Assembly (NCBI RefSeq): GCF_000165125.1
Contig: NZ_AEIU01000043.1
Span: 1-37,834 of the forward strand
Source of the DNA: Vibrio caribbeanicus ATCC BAA-2122
Lineage (GTDB): Bacteria; Pseudomonadota; Gammaproteobacteria; Enterobacterales; Vibrionaceae
Reading direction: 5' to 3'
Length of the DNA: 37,834 nucleotides
The notes below the pieces were generated by a model, which did not search any database, was not told the origin of the DNA, and worked only from the letters and a program-made list of their open reading frames with translations. This document shows, one piece after another, positions 10,264 to 16,643 of the stretch (the first letter of the stretch is position 1; each line of letters begins with the position of its first letter). Both the position numbers and the translations under genes were made by a program.

Positions 10264-11158
10264 AGGCAAACTCATCAATGTTCTTTTGTTCTTCACTCGT
10301 TGCTGAGAACTTTTGACTCAAAACAGCAATCATTTGGTCGTAGTACTGTAGGTTTGGTTTATTGCCCAATAATTTACATAGCTCATTACCCATAGGGCTG
10401 AAGCGGTAATAGATGAGGCGAGCTCCTTTGCTGAAAGGTTGTAAGGTAATATTTTTCCCTTGGTAGTTCAGTGGTAAAGGGTTTTCCATGCTAATTTCGC
10501 CAGATTCAAGCTCAGTACCATGCATTAAGCCCAGCTCAAATAAAATCAGTAAACTCGAGTAGGGTAGTTTAAAACTGCCAAGGTTAATATTACCGATAAT
10601 ATTCCGTTTGCCAAAACTGAACATTCCTCCTTGCGCTCTAAAACCGACCAAAAGCCTTAAGCTATTATCGCCTCCGAAAGAACAGGCTAGGGAAGCTGCT
10701 CGCTGTAAGATTTGTGCTTCTTTAGGAGTCATGTCTTGCAAAACTTTAAGTGCTTTCATCGAGGTTGAACCAGGATTTGTCACTTCTCTCTTTAAAACTT
10801 GAGCCCAGAGTTTTTGCATCGACGAATTGTGGACTTCTTGGGCCATATCGAAAAAACGATACAACCAATCTTGCTCGGGATCGCCTGCCGTTTCATTACT
10901 GCAATAAACATGGGAGAGTTTGACAATTTGCTCTAGGTTCTTTTGTCGTTGCTCATTGCGTTTTCTTTGTCGTGCTATAGATCGTTCTAAAGGATTCTTT
11001 TCCGGCTTCTCTTCGAGTAACAGCGCATCTAAGCCATAATGTTGAGCGATACTGCGTATACGACTTGCACTGTCTTTTATATAGCTCGATTTCCCCTCAT
11101 TTTTGGAGGAGCTGCTCTCTCGTTGTTCAATAATGACTGGTTTACTGGATTCAGACAT
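10262..11158 (-). CDS. TIGR03899-type conserved protein (DUF2806-like)
   Basis: The 298-aa cytoplasmic protein has no signal or membrane segment. Its N-terminus is disordered and Ser/Lys-rich, then DSASRIRSIAQHYGLDALLL, a basic stretch (ERSIARQRKRNEQRQKN), and a core with WLYRFFDMAQEVHNSSMQKLWAQVLKRE (in two parts) and SMKALKVLQDMTPKEAQIL. This core resembles DUF2806 and the Vibrio/Shewanella TIGR03899 family as I recall them; function is unknown. The start was set at the internal ATG (MSESSKPVII) because AAGGAAG lies six bases upstream; the longer frame would add only eight residues. It converges on pgi and diverges from a tiny membrane-peptide gene. Confidence 0.75.
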   Translation of the reverse strand: MSESSKPVIIEQRESSSSKNEGKSSYIKDSASRIRSIAQHYGLDALLLEEKPEKNPLERSIARQRKRNEQRQKNLEQIVKLSHVYCSNETAGDPEQDWLYRFFDMAQEVHNSSMQKLWAQVLKREVTNPGSTSMKALKVLQDMTPKEAQILQRAASLACSFGGDNSLRLLVGFRAQGGMFSFGKRNIIGNINLGSFKLPYSSLLILFELGLMHGTELESGEISMENPLPLNYQGKNITLQPFSKGARLIYYRFSPMGNELCKLLGNKPNLQYYDQMIAVLSQKFSATSEEQKNIDEFA

Positions 11159-11269
11159 ATCACTTCCTTGGCAATCGAGCACGAATATATTCTGTTACTC
11201 TACCTGTTAATACGCCATGCTGCCAGAGAAAGACTGTGAGGAGTCTTGAAAAATAGCCCTACCATAAAT

Positions 11270-11301
11270 GATAACAAGTTGTTAAAATTGTTATCGATAA
11301 C
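11270..11301. promoter_or_regulatory. Nested palindromes upstream of the 34-aa membrane peptide
   Basis: Three GATAAC half-sites lie in 32 bases: GATAAC at 11270, its inverse GTTATC at 11290, and GATAAC at 11296. They build a perfect 12-bp palindrome GTTATCGATAAC (11290-11301), a 13-base palindrome TAACAAGTTGTTA (11272-11284), and a longer inverted repeat GATAACAA/TTGTTATC (11270-11277 with 11288-11295). It ends two bases before the AGGAGG ribosome site. It looks like an operator or a switchable RNA hairpin. It does not fit the Fur consensus well. Confidence 0.5.
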
Positions 11302-11313
11302 TTAGGAGGGCTT

Positions 11314-11418
11314 ATGAAGTATTTTAATGACAATAAACTGAAAAAACATCTGTCAGTCGCCCTATTACTTGTCGTATATGTGGTTATCTTGGGCTATTTA
11401 TCCAGTTATTTATCATGA
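11314..11418 (+). CDS. 34-aa single-span membrane peptide
   Basis: A short reading frame reads MKYFNDNKLKKHLSVALL, then LVVYVVILGYLSSYLS and TGA. It has a basic N-terminus (K8, K10, K11) and one hydrophobic helix of about 20 residues (14-33), the shape of a small inner-membrane protein with the N-terminus inside. AGGAGG (11304-11309), the best Shine-Dalgarno in this region, lies four bases before the ATG. It sits alone in the 284-base gap between the TIGR03899-type gene (divergent) and the DUF3299 gene (convergent). I do not recognise the family. Coding is supported by the ribosome site and the clean membrane helix, not by known homologues. Confidence 0.6.
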   Translation: MKYFNDNKLKKHLSVALLLVVYVVILGYLSSYLS

Positions 11419-11442
11419 TACAAATAAGTGATAATTTAACAC

Positions 11443-12039
11443 TTACATATCATCGTACTCTTCAATTTGGGTTCCCTCAATAACATAAGCCGTTTCTGCC
11501 AATTCATGGTTGGTTGTTTCTGTTTTCAAGGTGCCCACAACGTAAATGACATCCCAAAGTTGTTGGATTGGAGCTCCTTTAGGGAATTTTACATAAACAA
11601 TTTGGTTCGGTGGTGGAGGTGGAACGTGAATACATGCACCAAAATAGGGCACCAACAAAAATTCGGTGACCATATTTTGATCTCCCTCAAGAGGAATAAC
11701 AAAACCAGGTATCTTTACCTTGCTGCCATTAAGTTCTTTTCTCACGTGTCCAAGTTTGGATTGCTTTGCTGCTTTACCAGTGTGACTTTGTGCTGGCATT
11801 CCCTGTGCAGTGAATTGATTTCTCTCACTATCTGGAATGAGATCAATCCATTCTAATGTAAGAACATCCTTTGAATTGAGAATCGCTTGGCTTTTTGCTT
11901 CGTCTTGTGGTTTTGCCTTACTTTCGTTTTGTGTTGCTGCTGGTTGCGCTTTATTGGCATTAGCGTCCTTAGCTTGCGTAGCAAAGCTTAAACAACATAA
12001 AGTGATTACTGTAAAAATAGTCTTTATTGATCTTTCCAT
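11443..12039 (-). CDS. DUF3299 periplasmic protein, last gene of the zinc (Zrg-type) operon
   Basis: This 198-aa exported protein has a signal peptide (MERSIKTIFTVITLCCLSFATQA) and a low-complexity linker rich in A, K, Q and N (about 24-50). The DUF3299 core includes KIPGFVIPLEGDQNMVTEFL and the hallmark VPYFGACIHVPPPPPNQIVY. The biochemical role of the family is unknown; the fixed Cys-His-Pro segment suggests metal or partner binding, which is inference. One base separates it from the permease gene upstream, so it is the tail of the ABC operon. In V. cholerae a gene of this type belongs to the zinc-regulated ZrgABCDE set, as I recall. The letter assignment is uncertain, so no symbol is given. 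Confidence 0.85.
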   Translation of the reverse strand: MERSIKTIFTVITLCCLSFATQAKDANANKAQPAATQNESKAKPQDEAKSQAILNSKDVLTLEWIDLIPDSERNQFTAQGMPAQSHTGKAAKQSKLGHVRKELNGSKVKIPGFVIPLEGDQNMVTEFLLVPYFGACIHVPPPPPNQIVYVKFPKGAPIQQLWDVIYVVGTLKTETTNHELAETAYVIEGTQIEEYDDM

Positions 12040-12040
12040 A

Positions 12041-13300
12041 TCATACTCTGATTGTCATTCCGTCGCTGAGCGACTGTCTATAGGCTCTAAAAGCTGGTAT
12101 CAAACCAATTATGCTGCCTGCTAATTGGACTGCAACCAACAGTCCCCACTCGTAAACTGACAATGGATTCAATTCGAGATTGATACCATAGTTTTGTTGG
12201 ATGATGGGGCCAATGGCGGCAAGTAGCACGTAGAGACTCGCCGTCCCTATGACAAGTCCGATTAAGGTGAGCGCACTGGCTTCTAGAACCAAGAGGCTAA
12301 AAATGTGCCTCGGCCTCGCCCCCATGGCCCGTAAAATAGCCATTTCTCGTCGCCGTTCTTGTAAACTTGTCAGCAAACTTGACAGCATACCGAGCAAGCC
12401 TGCGACAACAACAAACCCAGAAACAGTCATTAATGCTTGTTCTGCAACGGACATCATCCCCCAAAGTTCATGCAGTGCTACACCAGGTAAAATTGCACTA
12501 AGTGGTTCTTGTGTATAATCATTTATTTGTCGTTGAAGTGCAAATGTTTGAATTTTCGATTTGAGGCCAAGTAACATTGCGGTAATTTGCTTTGGGCGAA
12601 ATTGCATCATTTCTAATTGATTGGCACTTGGGTTGTTGCCTAAGTTTGCTCCACTTTCCCAGCCGACATGAATGGCTTCGATTGCCTCCAAAGAGACATG
12701 GACAGTCTTATCTACCGGAGTGCCTGTAGGGGAGAGTATGCCAACGACTTTAAAAGGCAGCTTGTCATGTCGGCTAAACCCAACGTCGCTAATACCATGA
12801 GCAATGATAATTTCACTGCCGATGTGATAGCCAAGTTTTTTTGCTACTTCTGAACCAATAACTGTCTCAAATAGTCCATTAAATTCATGGCCTTTAGCAA
12901 ATTCAATCGGTTGTTTTTTTCCATATTTATAATGTTCAAAGTAGGTGTGATTGGTTCCCATGACTCTGAACCCTTTGTGGGAGTCTCCAAGGGAAATTGG
13001 GATAGCCCATTCGACAGAACGATGTTGGCTGAATTCTTGATAGCTCTTCCAATCGATGTTGTTGGTAGCATTGCCAATGCGAAAGACGGAATAGAGCAGT
13101 AAGTTGATTTGTCCCGAGCGTCCGCCGACGATAAGATCTGTGCCTGAGATGGTATTGGCAAAGCTGGTTTTTGCTTGAGTGCGAATTCTCTCGACGCCGA
13201 GTAAAAGTATCACAGAGATTGCAACGGTCATAACAGTTAGCATCGCCGTTACCTTACGATTTCGTACGCTTTTCCATGCCAATGTAAGAGTTGGGGCCAT
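12041..13300 (-). CDS. MacB/LolCE-type ABC permease of the zinc-regulated operon
   Basis: The 419-aa membrane protein starts with a cytoplasmic LAWKSVRNRKVTAMLTVMTV, one membrane helix, a large periplasmic region (about residues 45-270; a MacB_PCD-like segment), and a C-terminal FtsX domain with three helices and the coupling stretch LQERRREMAILRAMGARPRH. That layout (1 + 3 helices, big ectodomain) is the type VII mechanotransmitting class, not the usual zinc-importer fold. Its ATG overlaps the ATPase stop codon (TAATG), so the two are translationally coupled. With the ATPase and DUF2796/DUF3299 proteins it forms the Zrg-type system. Direction and cargo of transport are not shown by the sequence. 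Confidence 0.88.
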   Translation of the reverse strand: MAPTLTLAWKSVRNRKVTAMLTVMTVAISVILLLGVERIRTQAKTSFANTISGTDLIVGGRSGQINLLLYSVFRIGNATNNIDWKSYQEFSQHRSVEWAIPISLGDSHKGFRVMGTNHTYFEHYKYGKKQPIEFAKGHEFNGLFETVIGSEVAKKLGYHIGSEIIIAHGISDVGFSRHDKLPFKVVGILSPTGTPVDKTVHVSLEAIEAIHVGWESGANLGNNPSANQLEMMQFRPKQITAMLLGLKSKIQTFALQRQINDYTQEPLSAILPGVALHELWGMMSVAEQALMTVSGFVVVAGLLGMLSSLLTSLQERRREMAILRAMGARPRHIFSLLVLEASALTLIGLVIGTASLYVLLAAIGPIIQQNYGINLELNPLSVYEWGLLVAVQLAGSIIGLIPAFRAYRQSLSDGMTIRV

Positions 13301-14004
13301 TACATTTCTCCCACTTTGTTAACTTCTGTAAGGTTGATCGTGCGATCGAAAAGTGTTTCAAGGGTTGGATCGTGGCTAACAAATAGCAATGTTGATCCGA
13401 CCTTGTTCACTTGTTCCAGTAGAACTTCGATAAATGCGGTACGATTATCATGGTCGAGTGAAGAGGTGGGTTCATCGGCAATAATAACCTGAGGGCGGCC
13501 TATCAGCGCACGAGCTGCTGCAACGCGTTGCTGCTGCCCGATACTCAACTCAACCACAGGACGGCCAAGTAAATGTGGAGAAATATGTAACCGAGAGAGA
13601 AGTTCTTTGGCTTGCTGATTTAGGTCGTTTTCGCTTTGCTGACGTCTTAGTGATGAAAAACGGCAAGGAAGGGTGACATTCTCAATCACGCTTAAGTAAG
13701 GGAGAAGGTTAAATTGCTGGAAGATATAGCCAATATTATCGGCTCTGAATTTATCCCTTCGAGTGGCGGTGAGCTTGGACAGCTCCTGACCTAAAATGGA
13801 AACATTTCCTGATGTAGCGCTATTAATGCCTGTTAAGAGGCCAAGTAATGTTGATTTGCCACAGCCACTTGGGCCTTTGATAAAAAGATGTTCGCCGCGT
13901 TTTATCGTTAAAGAAGGAATATCGATGGTAGGCGACTCATTTCCTGGCCAAGTGAATATCACATTATCAAGGCTCACCACACAGTGATCGTTGGTTTTAT
14001 TCAT
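13300..14004 (-). CDS. ABC transporter ATPase (LolD/MacB-type) of the zinc-regulated operon
   Basis: This 234-aa cytoplasmic ATPase powers the FtsX-type permease. Walker A is GPSGCGKST (residues 44-52), followed by the LolD-like Q-loop YIFQQFNLLPYLSVIENV, a signature LSIGQQQRVAAARAL in which the second position is Ile rather than Gly (LSIGQ, not LSGGQ), Walker B VIIADEPTSSLD and the switch His in LLFVSHD. The start was set at ATG 14004 with a GGAAAAAG ribosome site; a longer frame needs a TTG four codons earlier. A terminator-like hairpin lies between this gene and the His-rich gene upstream. Confidence 0.9.
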   Translation of the reverse strand: MNKTNDHCVVSLDNVIFTWPGNESPTIDIPSLTIKRGEHLFIKGPSGCGKSTLLGLLTGINSATSGNVSILGQELSKLTATRRDKFRADNIGYIFQQFNLLPYLSVIENVTLPCRFSSLRRQQSENDLNQQAKELLSRLHISPHLLGRPVVELSIGQQQRVAAARALIGRPQVIIADEPTSSLDHDNRTAFIEVLLEQVNKVGSTLLFVSHDPTLETLFDRTINLTEVNKVGEM

Positions 14005-14027
14005 GACTTTTTCCAATACGAAAAGAA

Positions 14028-14050
14028 ATGGCTCAGTGTAACTGAGCCAT
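14028..14050 (-). terminator. Internal terminator/attenuator between zrgA and the ABC genes
   Basis: ATGGCTCAGT (14028-14037) and ACTGAGCCAT (14041-14050) pair perfectly over a three-base loop. On the minus strand the stem is followed by TTCTTTTCG, a short T-rich run. It lies 10 bases after the zrgA stop and 23 bases before the ATPase start. Such hairpins often make a binding-protein gene more abundant than its transporter genes by partial termination or by protecting the upstream message. Confidence 0.7.
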
Positions 14051-14060
14051 AAATTTAAGA

Positions 14061-14744
14061 TTAACGTGAGATGGTTTTATCGCCTTTGCCTAGCTCTACG
14101 ACGGATATTTTACCATCAGGTGATAGCCAGTTTACGGTTATAGATTTGGTATTGGAGAAGTGTTTAAACCATTGAGTCTCAATGTTTTTCAGAGCACTGA
14201 TGTTTGAGCAAGTGTAGCTGTATTCAATATTGAATTCACCATGACCGCTATGTTCGTCGTGGTCATGCTCGTCGTGATGTTTGTGCTCATCATGGTCATG
14301 TTCGTCGTGGTCATGCTCGTCATGATGTTTGTGCTCATCATGGTCATGTTTGTCGTGGTCATGCTCGTCATGATGTTTGTGCTCATCATGGTCATGCTCA
14401 TTGTGATGATCATCTCCATCTTCTAAAGTATGAGCAACGGACTGGCTGAGTGCGACACAACCTGCAGATGCAGGAAACGTGAAGAGATTATTGACATCTT
14501 TTAAGGTGGTTATCGCGTTCTCGAGCTGATGCTTTTGTTCACTTGTGTTTGGAGCGTGTTCGAAACCGACAACATCTGCACCCGGTGCACTTATTTCCAT
14601 GAGTAGCTCTTTGCCATCTTGTGCAATATTAAGTTCGACGTGCCCATGGACATGAGCGCTATGCTGACGAAATCCTTCTTCAGCATAAGCAAAGCTACTG
14701 ATTGCTAGTGAAATACTAAGTGCTATCGGAGTAATGTTTTTCAT
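14061..14744 (-). CDS. zrgA: DUF2796 histidine-rich periplasmic zinc-binding protein ZrgA
   Basis: ZrgA-type proteins (DUF2796) are periplasmic zinc binders of the Zrg system in V. cholerae. This 227-aa copy has a signal peptide (MKNITPIALSISLAISSFAYA), the family start RQHSAHVHGHVELNIAQDG, a long His/Asp/Glu tract at about residues 112-168, and a C-terminal domain with FNIEYSYTCSNISAL. The tract is built from three 16-residue repeats (HDHDEHKHHDEHDHDE or close) and could hold several zinc ions or work as a metal sponge. Two cysteines outside the tract (in AGCVAL and SYTCSN) may form a disulfide. It is the second gene of a Zur-box operon and is followed by an internal hairpin. Confidence 0.87.
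   Translation of the reverse strand: MKNITPIALSISLAISSFAYAEEGFRQHSAHVHGHVELNIAQDGKELLMEISAPGADVVGFEHAPNTSEQKHQLENAITTLKDVNNLFTFPASAGCVALSQSVAHTLEDGDDHHNEHDHDEHKHHDEHDHDKHDHDEHKHHDEHDHDEHDHDEHKHHDEHDHDEHSGHGEFNIEYSYTCSNISALKNIETQWFKHFSNTKSITVNWLSPDGKISVVELGKGDKTISR
14251..14394. repeat. Three tandem 48-bp repeats inside zrgA
   Basis: Repeats at 14251-14298, 14299-14346 and 14347-14394 are nearly identical; copies 1 and 2 differ at one base and copies 2 and 3 at one base. Each encodes 16 residues of the His-rich metal-binding tract on the minus strand. Being in frame, copy-number change would lengthen or shorten the tract without a frameshift. The plus-strand open frame here is a shadow of the repeat. 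Confidence 0.93.
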
Positions 14745-14814
14745 TATCGTTCCTAAATTATATTCAAATAATTATCTAGATTGTGTGGATATATGTTCTT
14801 GGATTGTAGATATA

Positions 14815-15108
14815 TTAATACAACATAAACTCAGGTGGTGAACGTGCGAGATAAACAGATGTGAAGAGAATAGTAAAAGGGTAGTTTAATATTTTTGCGC
14901 CGTAATTAAAGGCTGCATCGAACGTTGGCTGCCAAGGCTTCGAGAGTACTCCATGTAATCCAACAGCATGAAGCTGACAGCTATGATTATGATCAGAAGA
15001 TAAGTCATATTGGTGGTCAATATAAGCAAAGTTGAGCCACAGTATAAGGGCGACCAAACAAAGAGTCGCCACTTTACAGTGAATTCTTATTGAGTGAGAC
15101 CAAGCCAA
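14815..15108 (-). CDS. DUF2607-like small membrane-anchored His-rich protein, first gene of the zinc operon
   Basis: The 97-aa protein has a short basic N-terminus, one hydrophobic helix (VATLCLVALILWLNFAYI), and then an extracytoplasmic segment with candidate metal ligands: IDHQYDLSSDHNHSCQLHAVGLH (split here: HQ, DHNHSC, LHAVGLH). It fits DUF2607, a family I recall from Vibrio. The start is TTG, preceded by AGGA at proper spacing; an in-frame stop lies four codons upstream and no ATG or GTG is available. It is the gene nearest to the Zur box and leads into zrgA after 70 bases. It is probably the fifth member of the ZrgABCDE set. Confidence 0.72.
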   Translation of the reverse strand: MAWSHSIRIHCKVATLCLVALILWLNFAYIDHQYDLSSDHNHSCQLHAVGLHGVLSKPWQPTFDAAFNYGAKILNYPFTILFTSVYLARSPPEFMLY

Positions 15109-15129
15109 AAGATTATCCTAGAAAGAACG

Positions 15130-15158
15130 GCGGAATTGTTATGTTATAACAGCTCCGC
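15130..15158 (-). promoter_or_regulatory. Zur box at the head of the zinc operon
   Basis: TGTTATGTTATAACA (15137-15151) matches the gammaproteobacterial Zur core TGTTATAnTATAACA at all but one position. GCGGA and TCCGC at 15130-15134 and 15154-15158 extend the symmetry. It lies 28 bases before the TTG start of the DUF2607-like gene and 36 bases after the ytfJ stop, so it is placed to repress the zinc operon when zinc is plentiful. The extended stem could also help end ytfJ transcription. Confidence 0.85.
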
Positions 15159-15187
15159 GAGGAAGATAAAACCGAAATTAGAAGAAT

Positions 15188-15739
15188 TTATAAGTTTTGT
15201 TCGATTAAAGCCAGTACTTGCTTTATCTCATCTTGAGTGAGGGCGCCTTCTTTCACGAAAAGAATTTTACCTTGTTTATCTTGAACAATAATTGCTGAAG
15301 ACTCTTCGGCAAGATCCCAACTTTTTGCTAGAACACCGTCTTCATCAAGAACCATAGAAGACCAAGGAAACTCTTTTTTACTGTCTTGAATAGAGGATTT
15401 TACGAAAGAGCCAGTGCCCCATATCGAGTCATCTTGATTTATGATTGAGGTAGTTTGATAACTTTCTTCAGGAAATTTAGCTGCCGTTATTGCTGCCATC
15501 ATAGGAGCGTTCAGTTCTTTTGCACTACTACGCCCAGCAATGGCCTGAATCACGCGTACTTTACCAAGCATATTTTGCGTTGACCATTTTGTAAACTTGG
15601 TTTCTTTACCCTCCAAAATTACTTCACCATAGTTTGCTATCTCAGCATTAGGGACGGATTCACCGAGCTTGAGGTTATGTGCAAGGGCGATAACAGGAGT
15701 ACATGAAAGCATGACTGCCAGCAGAGTTTTATTTTTCAT
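15188..15739 (-). CDS. ytfJ: YtfJ family periplasmic thioredoxin-like protein
   Basis: The 183-aa protein has a signal peptide (MKNKTLLAVMLSCTPVIALA, then HNLKLGE) and the YtfJ-family sequence VPNAEIANYGEVILEG, KVRVIQAIAGRSSAKELN and a C-terminal DKQGKILFVKEGAL. YtfJ proteins are predicted to have a thioredoxin-like fold but lack the CxxC catalytic pair; here no cysteine is left in the mature protein. Its function is not established. In E. coli ytfJ is also near msrA and tamAB, so this neighbourhood is conserved. The gene lies downstream of msrA on the minus strand with a 160-base gap (15740-15899) in which I see no gene. Confidence 0.88.
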   Translation of the reverse strand: MKNKTLLAVMLSCTPVIALAHNLKLGESVPNAEIANYGEVILEGKETKFTKWSTQNMLGKVRVIQAIAGRSSAKELNAPMMAAITAAKFPEESYQTTSIINQDDSIWGTGSFVKSSIQDSKKEFPWSSMVLDEDGVLAKSWDLAEESSAIIVQDKQGKILFVKEGALTQDEIKQVLALIEQNL

Positions 15740-15899
15740 ATATAAAGTTCCTCTTTATGTTTGCCAAGATTATATACAGAAAATATCTGTGACCGATAAG
15801 TGTTCTAGTTGCGAGGTGATCCTCGGCAAAAATTTAACACCGTTAAGAGCTTCAGTGATGCGCTTTGTCACAAATAACTCAGACTGTTACACAAAGGGG

Positions 15900-16541
15900 T
15901 TATGAATTTTCTGGAGGATAACAGATTCCTGTTCCACCAATGCCACAGTATCCATTTGGGTTCTTTGCTAGGTATTGCTGATGATAATCCTCAGCAAAGT
16001 AGTAAACTTGGTCAGTCTCTATTTCAGTGGTAATAGTGTTGTAGTTTGTGCCAAGCGCAGATTGATAGGCTAATTTTGAGTCTAAGGCGAGCTGGTAATG
16101 TGTTGCACTATAAACGTAAATAGCTGAGCGATATTGCGTTCCTTGATCATTACCTTGCCTCATACCCTGGGTCGGGTTGTGATTTTCCCAAAACACCTTG
16201 AGGATCTGTTCAAAGTCGATTACGCGAGGGTCAAACACAATACGCACAATTTCCGTATGCCCGGTCATCCCAGTACAGACCTCCTGATAAGTTGGGTTCG
16301 GTGTATAGCCACCAGCGTATCCAACTGAGGTTGTGATCACCCCATCCAACTGCCAAAAGAGTCGCTCCGCTCCCCAAAAGCACCCCATACCAAGCAGCAC
16401 TTTCTGGCAGCCCGTAGCAGGCTCCGATGTTGGATCGCTTCCATTTACAAAGTGCTGACGACTTATTTTTATTGGTATATCACGCCCCGGGTATGCTTGT
16501 TCACTGGTCACCAGTGTGTTTTTGCTTTGCATAGCTTTCAC
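15900..16541 (-). CDS. msrA: Peptide methionine sulfoxide reductase MsrA
   Basis: MsrA reduces the S-form of methionine sulfoxide in proteins and free methionine, repairing oxidative damage in the cytoplasm. The 213-aa enzyme has the active-site GMGCFWGAE with catalytic C54, the conserved GYAGGYTPNPTYQEVC segment, and two C-terminal recycling cysteines in GYCGIGGTGICYP, the E. coli-type three-cysteine arrangement. The length and the N-terminal extension match the E. coli enzyme. An alternative start is Met4. It is divergent from tamA, as in E. coli. Confidence 0.97.
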   Translation of the reverse strand: MKAMQSKNTLVTSEQAYPGRDIPIKISRQHFVNGSDPTSEPATGCQKVLLGMGCFWGAERLFWQLDGVITTSVGYAGGYTPNPTYQEVCTGMTGHTEIVRIVFDPRVIDFEQILKVFWENHNPTQGMRQGNDQGTQYRSAIYVYSATHYQLALDSKLAYQSALGTNYNTITTEIETDQVYYFAEDYHQQYLAKNPNGYCGIGGTGICYPPENS

Positions 16542-16643
16542 CTTGCTTACTGTATCTCTGCTATTAAATTCACCATCATATTACAGACATCTGTGCATAC
16601 TGACGGTATGATGAATATATGTGATGTTGATAGTTAGTTAAGC

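Noticed and set aside
11270-11301. Fur box before the 34-aa peptide
   Set aside because: The GATAAC half-sites look Fur-like, but alignment to the 19-base consensus gives only about half matches and the spacing is wrong.
14241-14426. Plus-strand open frame rich in Met, Val and Phe
   Set aside because: It is the complement of the three His-rich repeats of zrgA; it has no ribosome site and repetitive sequence explains its openness.
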